Part shown: piece by piece, positions 21,982 to 35,800 of the stretch
Layout of the letters: each line of letters begins with the position of its first letter
How positions within the stretch are numbered: the first letter of the stretch is position 1
Source: Flaccisagitta enflata
Lineage: Eukaryota; Chaetognatha; Sagittoidea; Aphragmophora
Reading direction: 5' to 3'
NCBI GenBank assembly: GCA_965153355.1
Contig: OZ231126.1
Span: forward strand, 61,132,001-61,196,000
Length of the DNA stretch: 64,000 nucleotides
Notes under the pieces: model-generated
Database searches by the model: none
The model's input: only the letters and a program-made list of their open reading frames with translations
Told to the model about the DNA's origin: nothing
Position numbers and translations under genes: made by a program

Positions 21982-24900
21982 TCACGCTTTTTCGTTCTTA
22001 TTCTTTTTTTTCTTCTTCTTAACCACTCCCGCCATGGACGTCGGGTCTTCGTCGTCCAAGGCGCTTCTCTTTTTCACTTTATTGTTAAGCAGCGCCACCG
22101 AGGATTTTGTCCGTTTGAAATTGGGATTTGACTGATCGATGTTAAAGTTAGGGTCCGAATTGAGTGCGGCGAATCGACTGTCATTGAGATCGATATCGAA
22201 AGAGTCGACTTTCTTCTTCTTTCCTTCCTTTTCGAGTTTCTTCATCTTTTTCTTACTCAAGGTTTCCTTTTTCACGATCTTTTTCATGTCGAAATGCTTC
22301 TTCTTACCACCCGCGCCGTCCCCGTCCTCATCGTCGGAGAGAAGCAAACGCAACTCCTCCGCTTCCTTCGTTTCCGCTTCAGTTTGTTCGCCGACTGCTT
22401 TCTTCTTTTTCTTTTTCTTCTTTTTCTTGTTCTTTGGATCATCCTCGTTGTTAGCTTTTGACTTGGATTTGCCACAGTTGATTTCTGCCAACTCCTCGGC
22501 AAAATAAGGGTCGTTTAGATCGATGCCTTCCGGAATATCATCGTCGTCGTCATCCTCATCATCGTCGTCTTCCACGTTGTCCACTTTTTTGCCCTTCTTT
22601 TTGTCCTTCGCTTTCTTCTTCATCTCCTCAAAAGGCGTAAGAGTATCTTTGACCGTCAATTTATCCTTCAGAAATGCAGTGGGCAAAAAAAATAGGTTTG
22701 AGCTAACGTCAATCGATCAACCAACATGTGCATGCTGTTGAACTTAGTCGGCATCGATGCTTAATTGAATCGTCACCTGTACTAGTTTTTCTGCTTTCTC
22801 CTTCAACCCTGGTTCGAAGGTGACTTGGACTTCGCCTGCTTTTAATTTCTTCTTTTTCTCGCCTTCTTCCTTGTTCTCGATTCCCTTGAGCAGGTTGCGG
22901 TATATCTCGATCCTAGATTCGTTGGTCATTCCTTTATCTCCGTCCAAGCCATCGGCGGCTTCGCCTTCATCTTCCGAAGAGCTCGAGGCCAAATAGTCCT
23001 GAGATTATTGATTAAAACTGGCTCAACAAATTTATTTCAAGTGGGTGGGCAGATAATTGAAACGCACAGACATAAGACCCGCATACAGACAAGGCACGAA
23101 GACAGATGATACACAGACTGACAGATCTATAGCCAGACCGATTCACAGTCACATACACACGCAGTATGACACGCACAATCTTCGTTATCACACAATGCGC
23201 ACCTTCTCACCTTCAAATCGAGAGCTTCTAGTTCATCCTTGCCGAATTTACGCCTTGTTACACGCGCCCTTTCCCGATCCGTTTCGTCCCAAGTGCACTC
23301 GACTTTGGATTGATGTAGAGCTTTGGTCACAAACGCCTCCGGTTCGTAGACTGAGTCTAGAGATGTGGGAAATGAACAATACGAGAAGGATGTGTTAATC
23401 GTCATGATGCAATGTTGACTCAGGTTTTTAAGGATTGGGGTAAATAAGTCGCAAGCCCTTTCATGAGGCCTATTACCAGCACTCGGTAACGCCGTGCACA
23501 GGTCTCTCGGCTCGTCGTCGAATGTCATGTGGTCGGGTATGAAACGGAGATCGATCTTCGTGCCGGAACTTTCGTAATCGTGACCGTCCAAATCCGCGTA
23601 GACTTTCTCCGCCGTCGCTATTGTGTCGCAGACTATCACGGCGTAGAAATATTTGAGTCGGTTCAACTGATATTGTCGCAGTTTTCTTTGCTGTACGGCT
23701 TCGGCGTCAGGATCGTCGGCGTCCTCGATTTTCTCATTTTCGTTCTCGTCGGCGTTCTTCCGAAGTTCGAGGGGTCCTTTGGGAAAACAGGAAGGAATTT
23801 CTATACAGATCATCCAAGGACATGGCTTAATACATATCAACATACCAATCCGACGATCCAACCAATGATAAGCCCAACCAATAAATGACCCAACCAATAA
23901 ATGACCAAACGACTAACCCAACCATGGTTATAGCAAAAACTAATCAAACCATGAGAAACCCAACAAACAAATACCCATTCAACAACCACCTTACCAGTAA
24001 AATCTTCTTCTTTCATCCTTTCCTTTCCAAACTCGGAAGGAAGAATAGAGACGCTTTCGATAGTTCCCTCTTTAGGTATGAACGAATTGCACAGGACCAG
24101 AATATCGACGGCCTTGATCCGGTCCCAATCCATGTTGCACAAAGCCAAGCGGCGCGAAGTGTCCTCGCCGGTCTCTGCATCATGATCCAATTCGCCCCAG
24201 GCCTAGGTTGATTGTGGATTATGTTAGGCAAAAATCGGGAATTTCGAAATAAACGATTGCATGTAATTGACCGACCATGTAGCCGATAGTTAGAAATTAA
24301 CACGCGCTACTAAGCAATTCACCGATTGAATGGAATCGAATCAATTTAATGGCTTAATCGCCAATTGGCAATTTGGAATCAAAAACACCACGAATTCAGC
24401 TGATGTTCACAATCTATCCACAATTCAAAAGGATCGCGGCTGGTCGATCATTTGCCCTTTATCGGGCATAGAAACCAGGGCGGGTCAGAGTCGAGGAATC
24501 TCCGTAATCAACGATCACTGAAAATATCCGACCGAAAGCAAAGTGGCCATAATTGACCAACCAAATGACAAGAGAATTGTTTAATCCCCCAATATAAAAG
24601 GATGGGTCCGCCCATTCAACAAACCTGGCTTAAGTCGATCCCGTCTTCCTGTTCTTCCTCCTCATCATCATCTTCTCCCTCACTCGATGAGGAGGAGGAG
24701 GATTCTAATCCTTCCCCTCTCGCATAGTCTGGCTCGTTAGATCGGTCGGCGAGCGGCCCGGGCGCATCCTTATCTTCTTCGTCATCGGTATCGTCATCGT
24801 CGGATTCGCTGACCCGATAATACCGCTTCAGATCGCTCTTCTTCTGTTGTTCTACTGGTCGGCCTCGCTTGTCGATCTCTACTTGGTCGGAGAAGCGCTC

Positions 24901-25032
24901 GTCTTTGAACATATCCTTGAACCGATTGTCGATCTTGATTTTCTGATCATTTTTGCGCATGCGTCGAAAGCGCGGATCTTTGGCGATGTGCTTGAAGCGA
25001 TCATCTTTCTCAATGTGATCGTTTGAACTCAT
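21982..25032 (-). CDS. ESF1: ESF1, nucleolar pre-rRNA processing factor
   Basis: ESF1 is needed for 18S rRNA production in yeast and is nucleolar in animals. Six exons: 25032-24625, 24202-23995, 23776-23477, 23356-23211, 22998-22777, 22665-21982. Phases agree and give 655 residues (human 851). N-terminal DDRFKHIAKDPRFRRM and VEIDKRGRP are family hallmarks. An acidic Ser/Asp/Glu tract is followed by RRLALCNMDWDRIKAVDILV, the start of the RRM-like region. YQLNRLKYFYAVIVCD and IDLRFIPDHMTFDDEPRD follow, then VECTWDETDRERARVTRRKF. The C-terminus is Lys-rich with SRFAALNSDPNF and DQSNPNFKRTK, the conserved end. It is shorter than human mainly in the charged linkers. It starts 768 bp downstream of the MAX stop. 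Confidence 0.95.
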
Positions 25033-25800
25033 GGTTTATGGATGTTACAGGTGGGATTGGATGGATGTCAATATACTGTCACATGCCCAGTTAAATAGCC
25101 AATTTGATAGTAACTCCCCCGAGATAATTCATTCAGCTGTAACAAACGCGCATTTCGAGCACCTGGAAATAAAGGATATTTATCAACAAGTGGCTCGTAT
25201 TCAAAAAATTCTGTAAGTTGTTAGAATTCTATCGTGAGACGATGGATACGGATTTTTTTTTCTTGACTACAAAGAAAACGAAACAAATGAAACCAGTGAA
25301 CGAAGAGAGAACCAACGGACGATTGAAATTACGAAGGCGTTGGTTTTTTGGTATTTAAATCAATATCGAGAGGGAGGTATATGACGTCATACAAACAAAT
25401 ACAAAAAGTGCAAGAGAGGAGAGGACTGAGGAATGTTCAATACCAAAATCAGGAACTGGCGCGTTGTTTTGTTTTAAAGGTGTAGATTATATGTACCTAT
25501 ATAATGTTGGTTTTTGATTTCCCGATAGAATTCGGGAGTAAGAAACAAAACAAACTCAAAAACAGATAACAGGGTATACACGCACAAATTAAAAAAAAAG
25601 ATTATAATGAAATGAAATTTCATTTTCATACATGAAGAATTTTCATATCAAATTTCCCTCATTTTGTATAGATTTTTTTTTTTGATGAAGTCAGTTATTC
25701 GTGTGAATAAATCATGCCATTTATATATTCTGGAGAGCAGACTCACAAGAGACAGAAATGAGGTGAGTTTATTGAGGATCAAAATATCGACGCATTTTTC
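25033..25800. other. Spacer between MAX and ESF1
   Basis: AT-rich spacer. The minus-strand AATAAA at 25773-25768 lies about 30 bp past the MAX stop codon and is a convincing poly(A) signal for MAX. Nothing else is recognised. Confidence 0.8.
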
Positions 25801-26952
25801 CTAAGAAAATTCAGACCCAAGATGAACCTCGGCATCCTCGGCGACGTTTGGCCGCTTTGGGCGGTGATGGAACGAGCCTGAAAAAAAAACGAAATTGGCA
25901 GATTGGCAGAAAAAAAAACCTGAACGCATAATTTTGAAACTTTGAGACTAGGTCCAGTCTTCGTGCAAGTCTTTCCTTAGTTAGCACTTAAAAAAAAAGC
26001 CACTTAGTTAGCACTTAAAAAAAAGCCACTTATGATAATCATCTATTAGCAGCTATAACTTATAGTATAAGCCACAGGCAGTTCTGATCAACATATACTG
26101 ATAGAGCTACATCAGTGAGGCTTACAGTGGGGTCGTATTGAAGATTTAATGAGGCCCGGGAGGAAAAGGGGGGGGGAGAAAATTGTTGAGTTCGGAATCG
26201 TCCGGAGACGCTGAGAATTCAACTTGTCGGTGTGGATAATGATTTAGTCATCAAAGCATGCAAAGTTCGCAGATGCAACATAAGGAAATACTCTTAGCAA
26301 ACTCGCGAGACATTCAATCACGTTCCACCTGTGCCACTTCCGATGCCTTTCGACTGAGCCCTTTCTAGCATCTTGATCTGTTGCTCGAGCAAGGAATTCT
26401 GTCGTTTGAGGTCTTCAATATCTTCTTGATGCGTGTTGTTTTTACGGCGTATGAACTGAATGTAATCTGTTGCTTTCTTCAATATCTGAGCGCGAGAGGA
26501 AGCCCGAGACATCTTCTCGTTGCCCTAAAACGAAAATTCAGCAGAAAGGAATAATATGTTAAAATGAGTTTCACCCTCAGATATGACAAGGCCGGATACA
26601 CGGCAAGACAGTCGCGGACGGTTGGGCAGGGGCAGTTGGGCAAAAACCGCTCACAGATCAGGAATGTGGCGGACGGACCTACCGACCGACACGGCAAGGT
26701 GTAGAGTCGCGTGTCCACGACTAAAAATCGGGCTCCTGGCAGTCCTACCCTACTAAAGACGACACGTACCTGCATGGACGGAATAGAGTCTTTGAGCCCG
26801 TTGAAGGAGTCTTTGATGTGATCTCGTCTCTTCCTTTCTAGGGCGTTGTGGTGGGCGCGTTTGTCAGAATGACCTTCGGTTTCGAGCCGAGTAGAAGAAG
26901 GCGTTTCTTCCTCATCGCTCTCAATGTCAACGTCCTGTTCATCGCTGCTCAT
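25801..26952 (-). CDS. MAX: MAX, bHLH-zip partner of MYC
   Basis: Obligate dimer partner of MYC and MXD proteins at E-boxes. Exons 26952-26770 (61 codons), 26524-26329 and 25877-25801, giving 151 residues. The acidic N-terminus [13 protein letters not shown] is followed by the basic region [20 protein letters not shown] with the E-box-reading His, Glu and Arg. Helix 2 and the zipper contain [20 protein letters not shown], then [20 protein letters not shown]. If exon 2 is read through it stops at 26318; the spliced version adds [19 protein letters not shown], a basic tail like that of other MAX proteins. Support for that exon is the acceptor TTTTTTTTCAG and the poly(A) signal just after the stop. 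The loop is about five residues longer than in human MAX. Intron 1 carries an AGTCGCG-family copy. Confidence 0.94.
26587..26731 (+). repeat. AGTCGCG-hairpin family copy
   Basis: Opens CAAGGCCGGATACACGG, has GGTTGGGCAGGGGCAGTTGG, then GACCGACACGGCAAGGTGT and the hairpin AGTCGCGTGTCCACGACT followed by AAAAA. Inside MAX intron 1. Confidence 0.9.
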
Positions 26953-27291
26953 TCTGTCTCCCGGGTTGGTGACACCTCTCAACTCACAGGCTTTATTAAA
27001 AAAAAAATACAACATGAATGATAAAAACTTCATAAAAACGCATAAAATGCTAGAAAAGTAAGGCTCAATTTTTTCATTTCATATTTCAGACTAAAAACGT
27101 GGACAACGAGAATGCAAGAAAACTAGTCTTAAGAAAGACTGTCAGGGTGCGATGATTCAAAGACAACTACGTCTTAAATAACTATTAATTCATTAAGTTC
27201 ATGAAAAGTCATAACGGATAGAAGGCACTCTTCAAAAATTTCAATGACAACTACAGAGAATAAATACAGTACAAAAATTCCAGTTGGTACG

Positions 27292-30200
27292 TTAAAATCT
27301 GAGCGTAGTGGCGGAGGTTGTGGTCAAAGCGGAATTTTCCCGCATGGATTTGTACCAAGATACGACTTCGTGATTGGCTCTGACGCAGGCCGGGTCAAAG
27401 TCCGTGATCCTTACGCTCTCAAGCGCTTTGGCTCTCGACAAGGCCACGTAAACTTGGCCACTCTCGAACACGCGGGAAAGACTCATCTCGACGTGATCGA
27501 GGGTCATTCCTTGACTCTTATGAACGGAAATCGCCCACGCCAATTTCATCGGCAACTGGCGGCGATACGCCACATCGCCGTTGCTCAATTTGACGGCGAA
27601 CTTTTCCGCCTTGACTACACATTCGTGACCGCTGAGAAATCGGATTTTAGGAAACGCGGTTCCACCGCCGTCGGATTTGTCGAACTCCGTCACGACGCCG
27701 CGAGCGCCGTTGACCAATCCGGCGTTGACGCTCATATTTTTGGTCAACATGACTTGAGCGCCGACGCAGAGTTGGATATTGGGCGGGGCCGCCGGGCAAA
27801 GAGACGTGAGCGTTTTGGAAAAGGCGGCGTCGGAATCGACGGCTTCGAAACTCCGTAGCGGTTTTTCGAGTCGTTTGAGATGCAGTTGATTGGTGTAATC
27901 CACGTCCTGATTGTGAGTAAAGAGCTTCGTCGCGACGATGCCGGCGTCGCCGTTGCCGCCATCGCACACGAGTTTGTTGCCGCTCGTTTTGCGAAGAATC
28001 TCCGCCATTTCCGGCGTGCACCGACCGTAGCGCAGATTCTGCAGAATCTTAACGAACCGTTGATCGGATTGACGGAAGATTTCCTTGAGTTCGACGGTGG
28101 CGCTGACGCAAGAGCTCCACGACGACGCCTGGAAGCAAAACTTTTTCCTCGCCGACGCGGCGTCTTTGTCCTTGCAAATGGGCGGGAGTTGGAGAAAGTC
28201 GCCGCAGAGGACGAGCGTGATACCGCCAAAGGGTTTGTCGGGGGATTTCACCGCGCGAGCGACCGATTCCAGTTTGTCGAAAAAGTCCCCATCGACCATG
28301 GAGATCTCGTCTACGATCAGATACCTGAGGATGAATACATTCTCATCAATTACGATGCTTTTAGAAAATACAGTTATAAGTGAGAAAAATCCGCCTCTAC
28401 CGAATAAAAATCTCGGTCATTCCATTTCAATCTCTTACGATGATGAATACCCCCCTTTACATATAACACCTATCAATACATAATAAATAAAACATAACCT
28501 CGATAGCCGTCATTAAAGGGGTCACCACGCTCATCATCATTACTATCTAGCCCATATATATATATCAACAACCACTAGAAGTGATAACTCTACTTAGATT
28601 ACAGTTTTTAGTTGCATGCACGCGACTTTACAACCCGCTCTGTCCGTCTGTCGGTCCGTCACGCTTAGCTTTTTTTCGCCGCTCCTTGTCTACCCGCACG
28701 CAACTAAGGTAGCCGTGTATCCGGCCTTGTTTTTATGAAACTCAGTGAGATTCTGAAACTACTTCGAATTTCTGATCAAAAGCCGCAAACCGCATCCTTT
28801 TTGCTCATGGTGCTGAGAAATGACAAGCAAAATAAAAATGGTACCACATTTGAAAAATGGAAATTGGAAAAAATAATACATCTTTGTTCTTATTAGTTTC
28901 TGCTTTGAGTAACGAAGCCAAACAATTCTTACATTTTGATGTTCAATTTCAACCTCACCGAGTCATTTGGATTGCAAATGAGTCAAAAGGGAGGACCCGG
29001 CATTTGCTAAAAAATGACTGAAAAATCATTTTAGGAGGGGAGAGTTGACATGTATCTATACTGAATATTTCTGTCACAATGCTTTGAAAATCCATACTCA
29101 GGTAACTGTTGAAACCCACACCTGCAATACTAATAATTTGATAGATTCTAAAGGTTTTTATATCAATTCTATATCAATAAACCAATTAATTCCAATTTTG
29201 TTGATATATTTATGAGCTAGATAGTAGAAAATGTGAACAGTATTTGGGTCCGCGACGGAAGGGGGTTAAAGATCACCAATTCCATAAGATCGCTATGACC
29301 AAAAGATCGCTAACCCTGCTAAAACTATAAATCTTTACATTTAGAGTCTCCATACAAAGTTTCAATCAAATCCGATGAAAAATAGCAAAGTTATGCACGT
29401 TTTTCACTTTTAGGCTAGTAGGCTGGTTGGGTGGTAGGCTGGTTTGACAGGATAAATAGTGTGCATATGTTGAGTTCTTCCATTTAGAGACTCCATACCA
29501 AGTTTCAACCAAATCAGTTGAAAAATGACAAAGTTATGCAATTTTTTCACTTTTAGGCGGGTTGGCTGGTTGGGTGGTAGGTCGGTTTGGCCGGTTAGCA
29601 TGCTCAAATGCATATAAATAGGGTTATAAAATGCCGAGATCATCCACTGTTTCAACTTCTGTTCATTATTGAGAATTGTAGAACGCAACCGTAGTAATAT
29701 ATTGTTTTGTTAAGAGTTAATTAGGTCCTATATTGGTTGCATGTTCAGTTAAGAAGGTGGGTAAACCTGTTGGCAACAGTAACTCACTCATAGGATGCAA
29801 AAAAATTGACCTTAATCGCACAGAAATGATTTAAATGAACAACCAAATATTTTCCAACTTCGTCTTTGAATCTCCGCTCCGTTTATGGCGCCTTCAATGA
29901 TCTTCACACATGGGGATGTGCTCTGTAAAAAATGTCAACTGGAGCAAAAAACCGCATCCAAATCGGTTGACGCAGATTTACGCAGGAGCCGCGCATGTGT
30001 TAAAAAAATTAATTCGAAGAAAAATCATCAAGGTTGTTGTCTTGTTTAGGCGCCGCGTAATCGCGTCTGTTACGAATACCGATCAGAAGAAGATTTTTCC
30101 TTCCTGCACCATTTTTTATGATAATAACTGATTAAGTATATGTTTCAGCATATCATTCGAATCCTCTTTTCATGAAGAATATGAAAATAATAATGGATAT

Positions 30201-32754
30201 TATTTTCTCAAAAAGCTGTGGCTGTTGTGACCACAGACTCAAAAAAACCTTGACCACAGACTCAACAGGTCGCCCAAGGGCAATATATGGTCAGCGATAC
30301 CCTTTGCCCTGCTTTGAGTGATTGTGAGTTAGAGTGAGGGGAAGCAGGGCAGCGGCCCCGAAGGGGACGAAGTCCTGTAGAACACAGGGGGACTTTCGTT
30401 CGTTCTGCTTTACCTGGATGAGATGCTACATAGAGGGTTGACTGAAGGCCTTCAAGAGCTTAAATTGAGGTCTAAGAAGGCTGATGTAAGGCCTGAGAAT
30501 GCCAATTGAAAGCTTGAGGAGACTAACTTGGGGTCGGATTTGAGGCCTGAGAGGCCGGATTTGAGGCCTGAGTGGCTGGATTTGAGGCCAGAGAGGCTGG
30601 ATTTGAGGCCTGAGAGGCTGGATTTGAGGCCTGAGAGGCTGGATTAGAGGCCTGAGAGGCCAGATTTTAGGCCTGAGGGGCCTGATAAGGGGGGGGGGGA
30701 CGAACTAACGAACTAACGAACGGACGAACGAACGAAAGTCCCCCTGTGTTCTACAGGACTTCGTCCCCTTCGGGGCCGCTGCCCAAAAACAGAAACCATA
30801 AACTTGAAACTTGCAACCACAGACGTGGAAATCGCGCCCACAGACTCTGAAATCACTGCCACAGACTCGGAAATTGCCCCCACAGCCTCCGAAATTACTG
30901 CCACAGACTCGGAAATTGCCCCCACAGCCTCCGAAATTGCCCCCACGGTCTCGGAAATTGCCCCCACAGTCTCCGAAATTGCCCCCACAGTCTCGGAAAT
31001 TGCCCTCACAGTCTCGGGAATTGCCCCCAAAGTCTATGAAATTGCCCCCAAAGTCTCGGAAATTGCCACCACAGTCTCGGAAATTGCCACCACAGACTCG
31101 GAAATTGCCCCCACAGACTCGGAAATCGAGACCACAGACTCGGAAATTGAGACCACAGACTCGGAAATCGAGACCACAGACTCGGAAATCGAGACCACAG
31201 ATTCGGAAATCGAGACCACAGACTCGGAAATTGAGACCACAGACTCGGAAATCGAGACCACAGACTCGGAAATCGAGACCACAGACTCGGAAATCGAGAC
31301 CACAGACTCGGAAATCGAGACCACAGACTCGGAAATCGAGACCACAGACTCGGAAATCGAGACCACAGACTCGGAAATCGAGACCACAGACTCGGAAATC
31401 GAGACCACAGACTCGGAAATCGAGACCACAGACTCGGAAATCGAGACCACAGACTCGGAAATCGAGACCACAGACTCGGAAATCGAGACCACAGACTCGG
31501 AAATCGAGACCACAGACTCGGAAATCGAGACCACAGACTCGGAAATCGAGACCACAGACTCGGAAATCGAGACCACAGACTCGGAAATCGAGACCACAGA
31601 CTCGGAAATCGAGACCACAGACTCGGAAATCGAGACCACAGACTCGGAAATCGAGACCACAGACTCGGAAATCGAGACCACAGACTCGGAAATCGAGACC
31701 ACAGACTCGGAAATCGAGACCACAGACTCGGAAATCGAGACCACAGACTCGGAAATCGAGACCACAGACTCGCAAATCGAGACCACAGACTCGGAAATCG
31801 AGACCACAGACTCGGAAATCGAGACCACAGACTCGGAAATCGAGACCACAGACTCGGAAATCGAGACCACAGACTCGGAAATCGAGACCACAGACTCGGA
31901 AATCGAGACCACAGACTCGGATATCAAGACCACAGACTGGGATATCAAGACCACAGACTGGGATATCGAGACCACAGACTCGGATATCGAGACCACAGAC
32001 TCGGATATCGCGACCACAGACTAGGATATCGAGACCACACACTAGGATATCGAGACCACACACTAGGATATTGAGACCACAGACTCTGATATTGAGACCA
32101 CAGACTTGGATATCGAAACCACAGACTTAAATATCGAGAGCATAGACTCGATATCAAGACCACAGACTCGTATATTGAGTGAGCAAGTGAGCCGGTGAAT
32201 GGAGCGAGTGTAGCAAAGCAGACCGCTGCAAAAGCGAGTGAGCCGTGGGAGCAAACAAACATAGCGGGCATCCAACCAGTATCCACACCCAAAGCCCCAC
32301 ATACGGACCAACGGACCGACAAAGCCTCTTATAAAGTTGCGTGTCCACAACTAAACAAGGCTGGATACACGGCTACCTAAGTCGCGTGCGGGTGGGCAGG
32401 GGCCATATTTGAGGTTGCGTCATTATCTGGGCAGGAGCAGTGAGGCCAAAGACCGCAAAAAACCAAAATAGTAAAGTGTGACAGACCGACGGACGGACCG
32501 ACACAGCGGGTTGTAGAGTCGCGTAGCACGCGACTAAAAAGATGAAATCGTGCTAGCGGCAGAGAGAGAGAGAGAGAGAGAGAGAGGACGAACCTGTTGT
32601 AATTGTAACTCAGATTCCGAAATTTCAGATGAGAGAGCAGATAAACGGAGCTTCTTCGTTGAGAAACTTCCTTCGAATATTCTTATTCCACCTCAACATT
32701 CACGTTCGTGGACACATTCCCACATACACACAGTCGCACACACACAGTCGCACA

Positions 32755-32838
<84 letters not shown>

Positions 32839-35800
32839 CAGTGAACGTGTGTGTGAGAATGTGTGTTGACCTAACCGTAGATGAATATGATCATGAATAA
32901 AATGACTAGTAACATGAATGACGAACGTGATGAGTTCTCATACGACTTTATACATTTTCAGCGATTTTTCACTCGAGCGTGACTGACCGACTGACCGACC
33001 GACCAACGGACAGAGCCTCTTATAGAGGTGCTATGGCGCCCCAGAAAACAATTCAACGCGCGACTCTCGTCAATTGGAAACGACACTCTTCGATTTCTCA
33101 ATGAAATGACAAATAAAAGATGTTATAATTGGATGATGCAGAAGAAGGCCAACTCCTGTCAGTCGCGTGTGATATTTACAGATTGACTTACAATGACTAA
33201 GAATGCCTCAGTATGCTCTGAAATGGCTTTAAATGACTTCAAGAAATAAAATTAAAGAAAACTAGTCATCCAAAGATTGCACATGGTCAGCGGTACCCGA
33301 TGCCCTGCTGGGAGTGATTTAGTGAAAGTTGAGTGCGAGCAGGGCAGCGGCCCCAAAGGACCAATGTCCTGTAGGACACAGGGGTGAGTTTTCATGTTAT
33401 TCAATAAGAATTTTCCCTTCTTCTGTCAATTTCCCATGCTATCTAATGGGAATTTGCATTTTTCCATTCTCTGTCAATTTTCCATGATAATCACTGGCGA
33501 TTTTTTTCATGACCGACCAACCGACCAATGGACGGATGGACGGACAGACAAAGCAAGGTGTCGAGTCGCGTGCACGCGACTAAAAATCCAGGAGCAGTGC
33601 ATCTGTTAAAACCAGGCTACAATAACCTTGAGGACGGGTAGGCAGGGACGCACAACCCCCATCCACACACAAAAAGACAAACACAAACGCAGCATCTCAA
33701 ATGTGCGTTTTCATACTTTCGCCTTGATTATCATGGACGGAAGGACCAACACGATGGACAATTTTAGTCGCTTGCTACGCGACTGCACTCAGCGTTATCA
33801 CCGTGGGCCTTAATTGGATATGAGTTCAAAAAAATCCTCGATGGTAGTGACTTGTGTAAGTTGGTACAATTTTTAGTGGAGGATAAATATTGACCCTTAA
33901 AAAAAAATTTCCTTTGAAAATTTTTGCAAAAATGACTAAAACGTTTTAAATTTTTCAAATATTTGATATATAAAACTTTAGGATTTGTGTGTTTTGAATT
34001 TCTGATTCAAGATTCATTTTCCTGATAAAATTTCCAGTCATTTGATAGGTCGCACTATATAGTTTTATCAATGAACAAAATTTTCAATTTCTATACCACC
34101 GTAACAAATAAAGTAACTGTGGCCTAAAACATGAAAATCTTATTTTTTCATGAAACTATATAGTGTGACCTATCAAATGATTAGAAATTTTACCAGGAAT
34201 ATGAATCTTGAATCAGAGTTTTAAAATAGATATACCCTTCAGATCTATATGTAAATATAAGGGAAAAAATTTTTTTTTAAAGGTCAACATCAATTCTCCA
34301 CAATGAATTGTACCAACTTATACATATCACTACCATCGAGGATTTTTTGAACTCATATCTAATTAAGGCCCACTGTGTTATCAGTCTGTCTGTCCATCTG
34401 TCCGTCTATCGGTCTCAGCAGGCCTGATTTTAGAGCGAGCCCGCGAGCCCGATGCTCTCTGTTTTGCTCCCATGAGATCATTGCCGACACTCAGGTTTGA
34501 ATAAGAAAAAAATGTGACCTCTGAAGCATAGGTGGTTTGCAGGTGTCAAAAGCATGATGTTATCTTCCAGATGCCAAAAATTACGATTTTTTTACATTTT
34601 ACAAGATCTTTCTTTATTTTTTTTGGCAGGGAAAAAATGCTAAATAAGGGCTGAAATTTTTTTTGCAGATCATCAACGACCCTGACTAAAACTTGTGAGT
34701 CTTGGTTGTCCCCCTACATAATTTGGCATTGTCCCCTCGTAGACGTTGACTTTTCAAAAATTTGACTTGTCAATTTTCGACTTAAAAAGTCTACTTTGGG
34801 CACGATCATGTTGGCTAATTGTCATGAAATTTTAGATGGTGGAAGTACAGGAAGTAAAGAAGCTACAGTAAAAATTTTATCAAAATCGGATAAGGTTAAG
34901 GGGGGTAAAAGTATCCCCCAATGCATGAAACGATTTTAGAAAATGGCCGGATTTTTTTAACTCGGCACCTAAAGCGCCATAGCTCCAAAACGGTTGGAGA
35001 TATCAACTTGAAACCAATTTTAATCGATTCCTCAGGCAATTTTGCATCGATTTACCTATTTGGTTCAATTCCTCTAAAATGTTTACTATTTTTAAAAAAA
35101 TTTTTCTTGAAAAAGAGTCCCTTTTAAAAAATGAACAAAGAGATCTTGACGTTTTTCAATGTTTGAGGCCGGTTAAATGAGTTCAAAATGGGCCAAAAAG
35201 TGTTATTCTTGCCAGATATTGTACTCAACATGTCTCTGGAGTTAGTTTTTGACAGGTATAGGACTTTTTGACCAAATTCGATGAATGCATTTTATAACCC
35301 TAATATAAATCATATACATATGTTGAGGCCTTCCATTTAGAGACTCCATACCAAATTTCAACCAAATTGGTTGAAAAATGCCAAAGTTATACGCATTTTT
35401 CACTTTTAGGCTGGTAGGCTGGTTGGGTGGTAGGCTGGTTTGACAGGATAAATAGTGTGCATATGTTGAGTTCTTCCATTTAGAGACTCCATACCAAGTT
35501 TCAACCAAATCGGCTGAAAAATGCCAAAGTTATGCACGTTTTTCACTTTTAGGCTGGTAGGCTGGTTGGGCCGATTGGGTTGGTCGGATCACAAAAATCG
35601 GATAGGATGTAAAGCGCCTTACCCTAGTACAACTTCCCACCAAATATGAAGCAAATCGGTCAAAGCACAAAAAAGTTATCCATTTTTCAAAATGAACACG
35701 ACAACGACAACGACGACGACGACGACGACACCCACCCGCCTTAAATTATAGTCCGCGTCGGAATGATATTCCGTCGCGGACAAAAAACAAATTCACTATA

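Noticed and set aside
26318-26328. Stop codon of a shorter MAX reading
   Set aside because: A downstream exon with a strong acceptor and an adjacent poly(A) signal gives a typical MAX tail. Intron retention remains possible as an isoform.
27244-28483. Plus-strand frames of 130-200 codons
   Set aside because: Shadow frames opposite the conserved PIF1 exon 4, which carries all helicase motifs on the minus strand.
31100-31910. CRISPR-like regular repeats
   Set aside because: Units follow each other without spacers, and the surrounding genes are animal genes with introns.
30804-32130. Open frames of 300-450 codons on both strands over the 21-bp repeat
   Set aside because: They are forced by a 21-bp unit without stops. 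There is no start context, splice structure or non-repeat domain, and the array lies inside a PIF1 intron.
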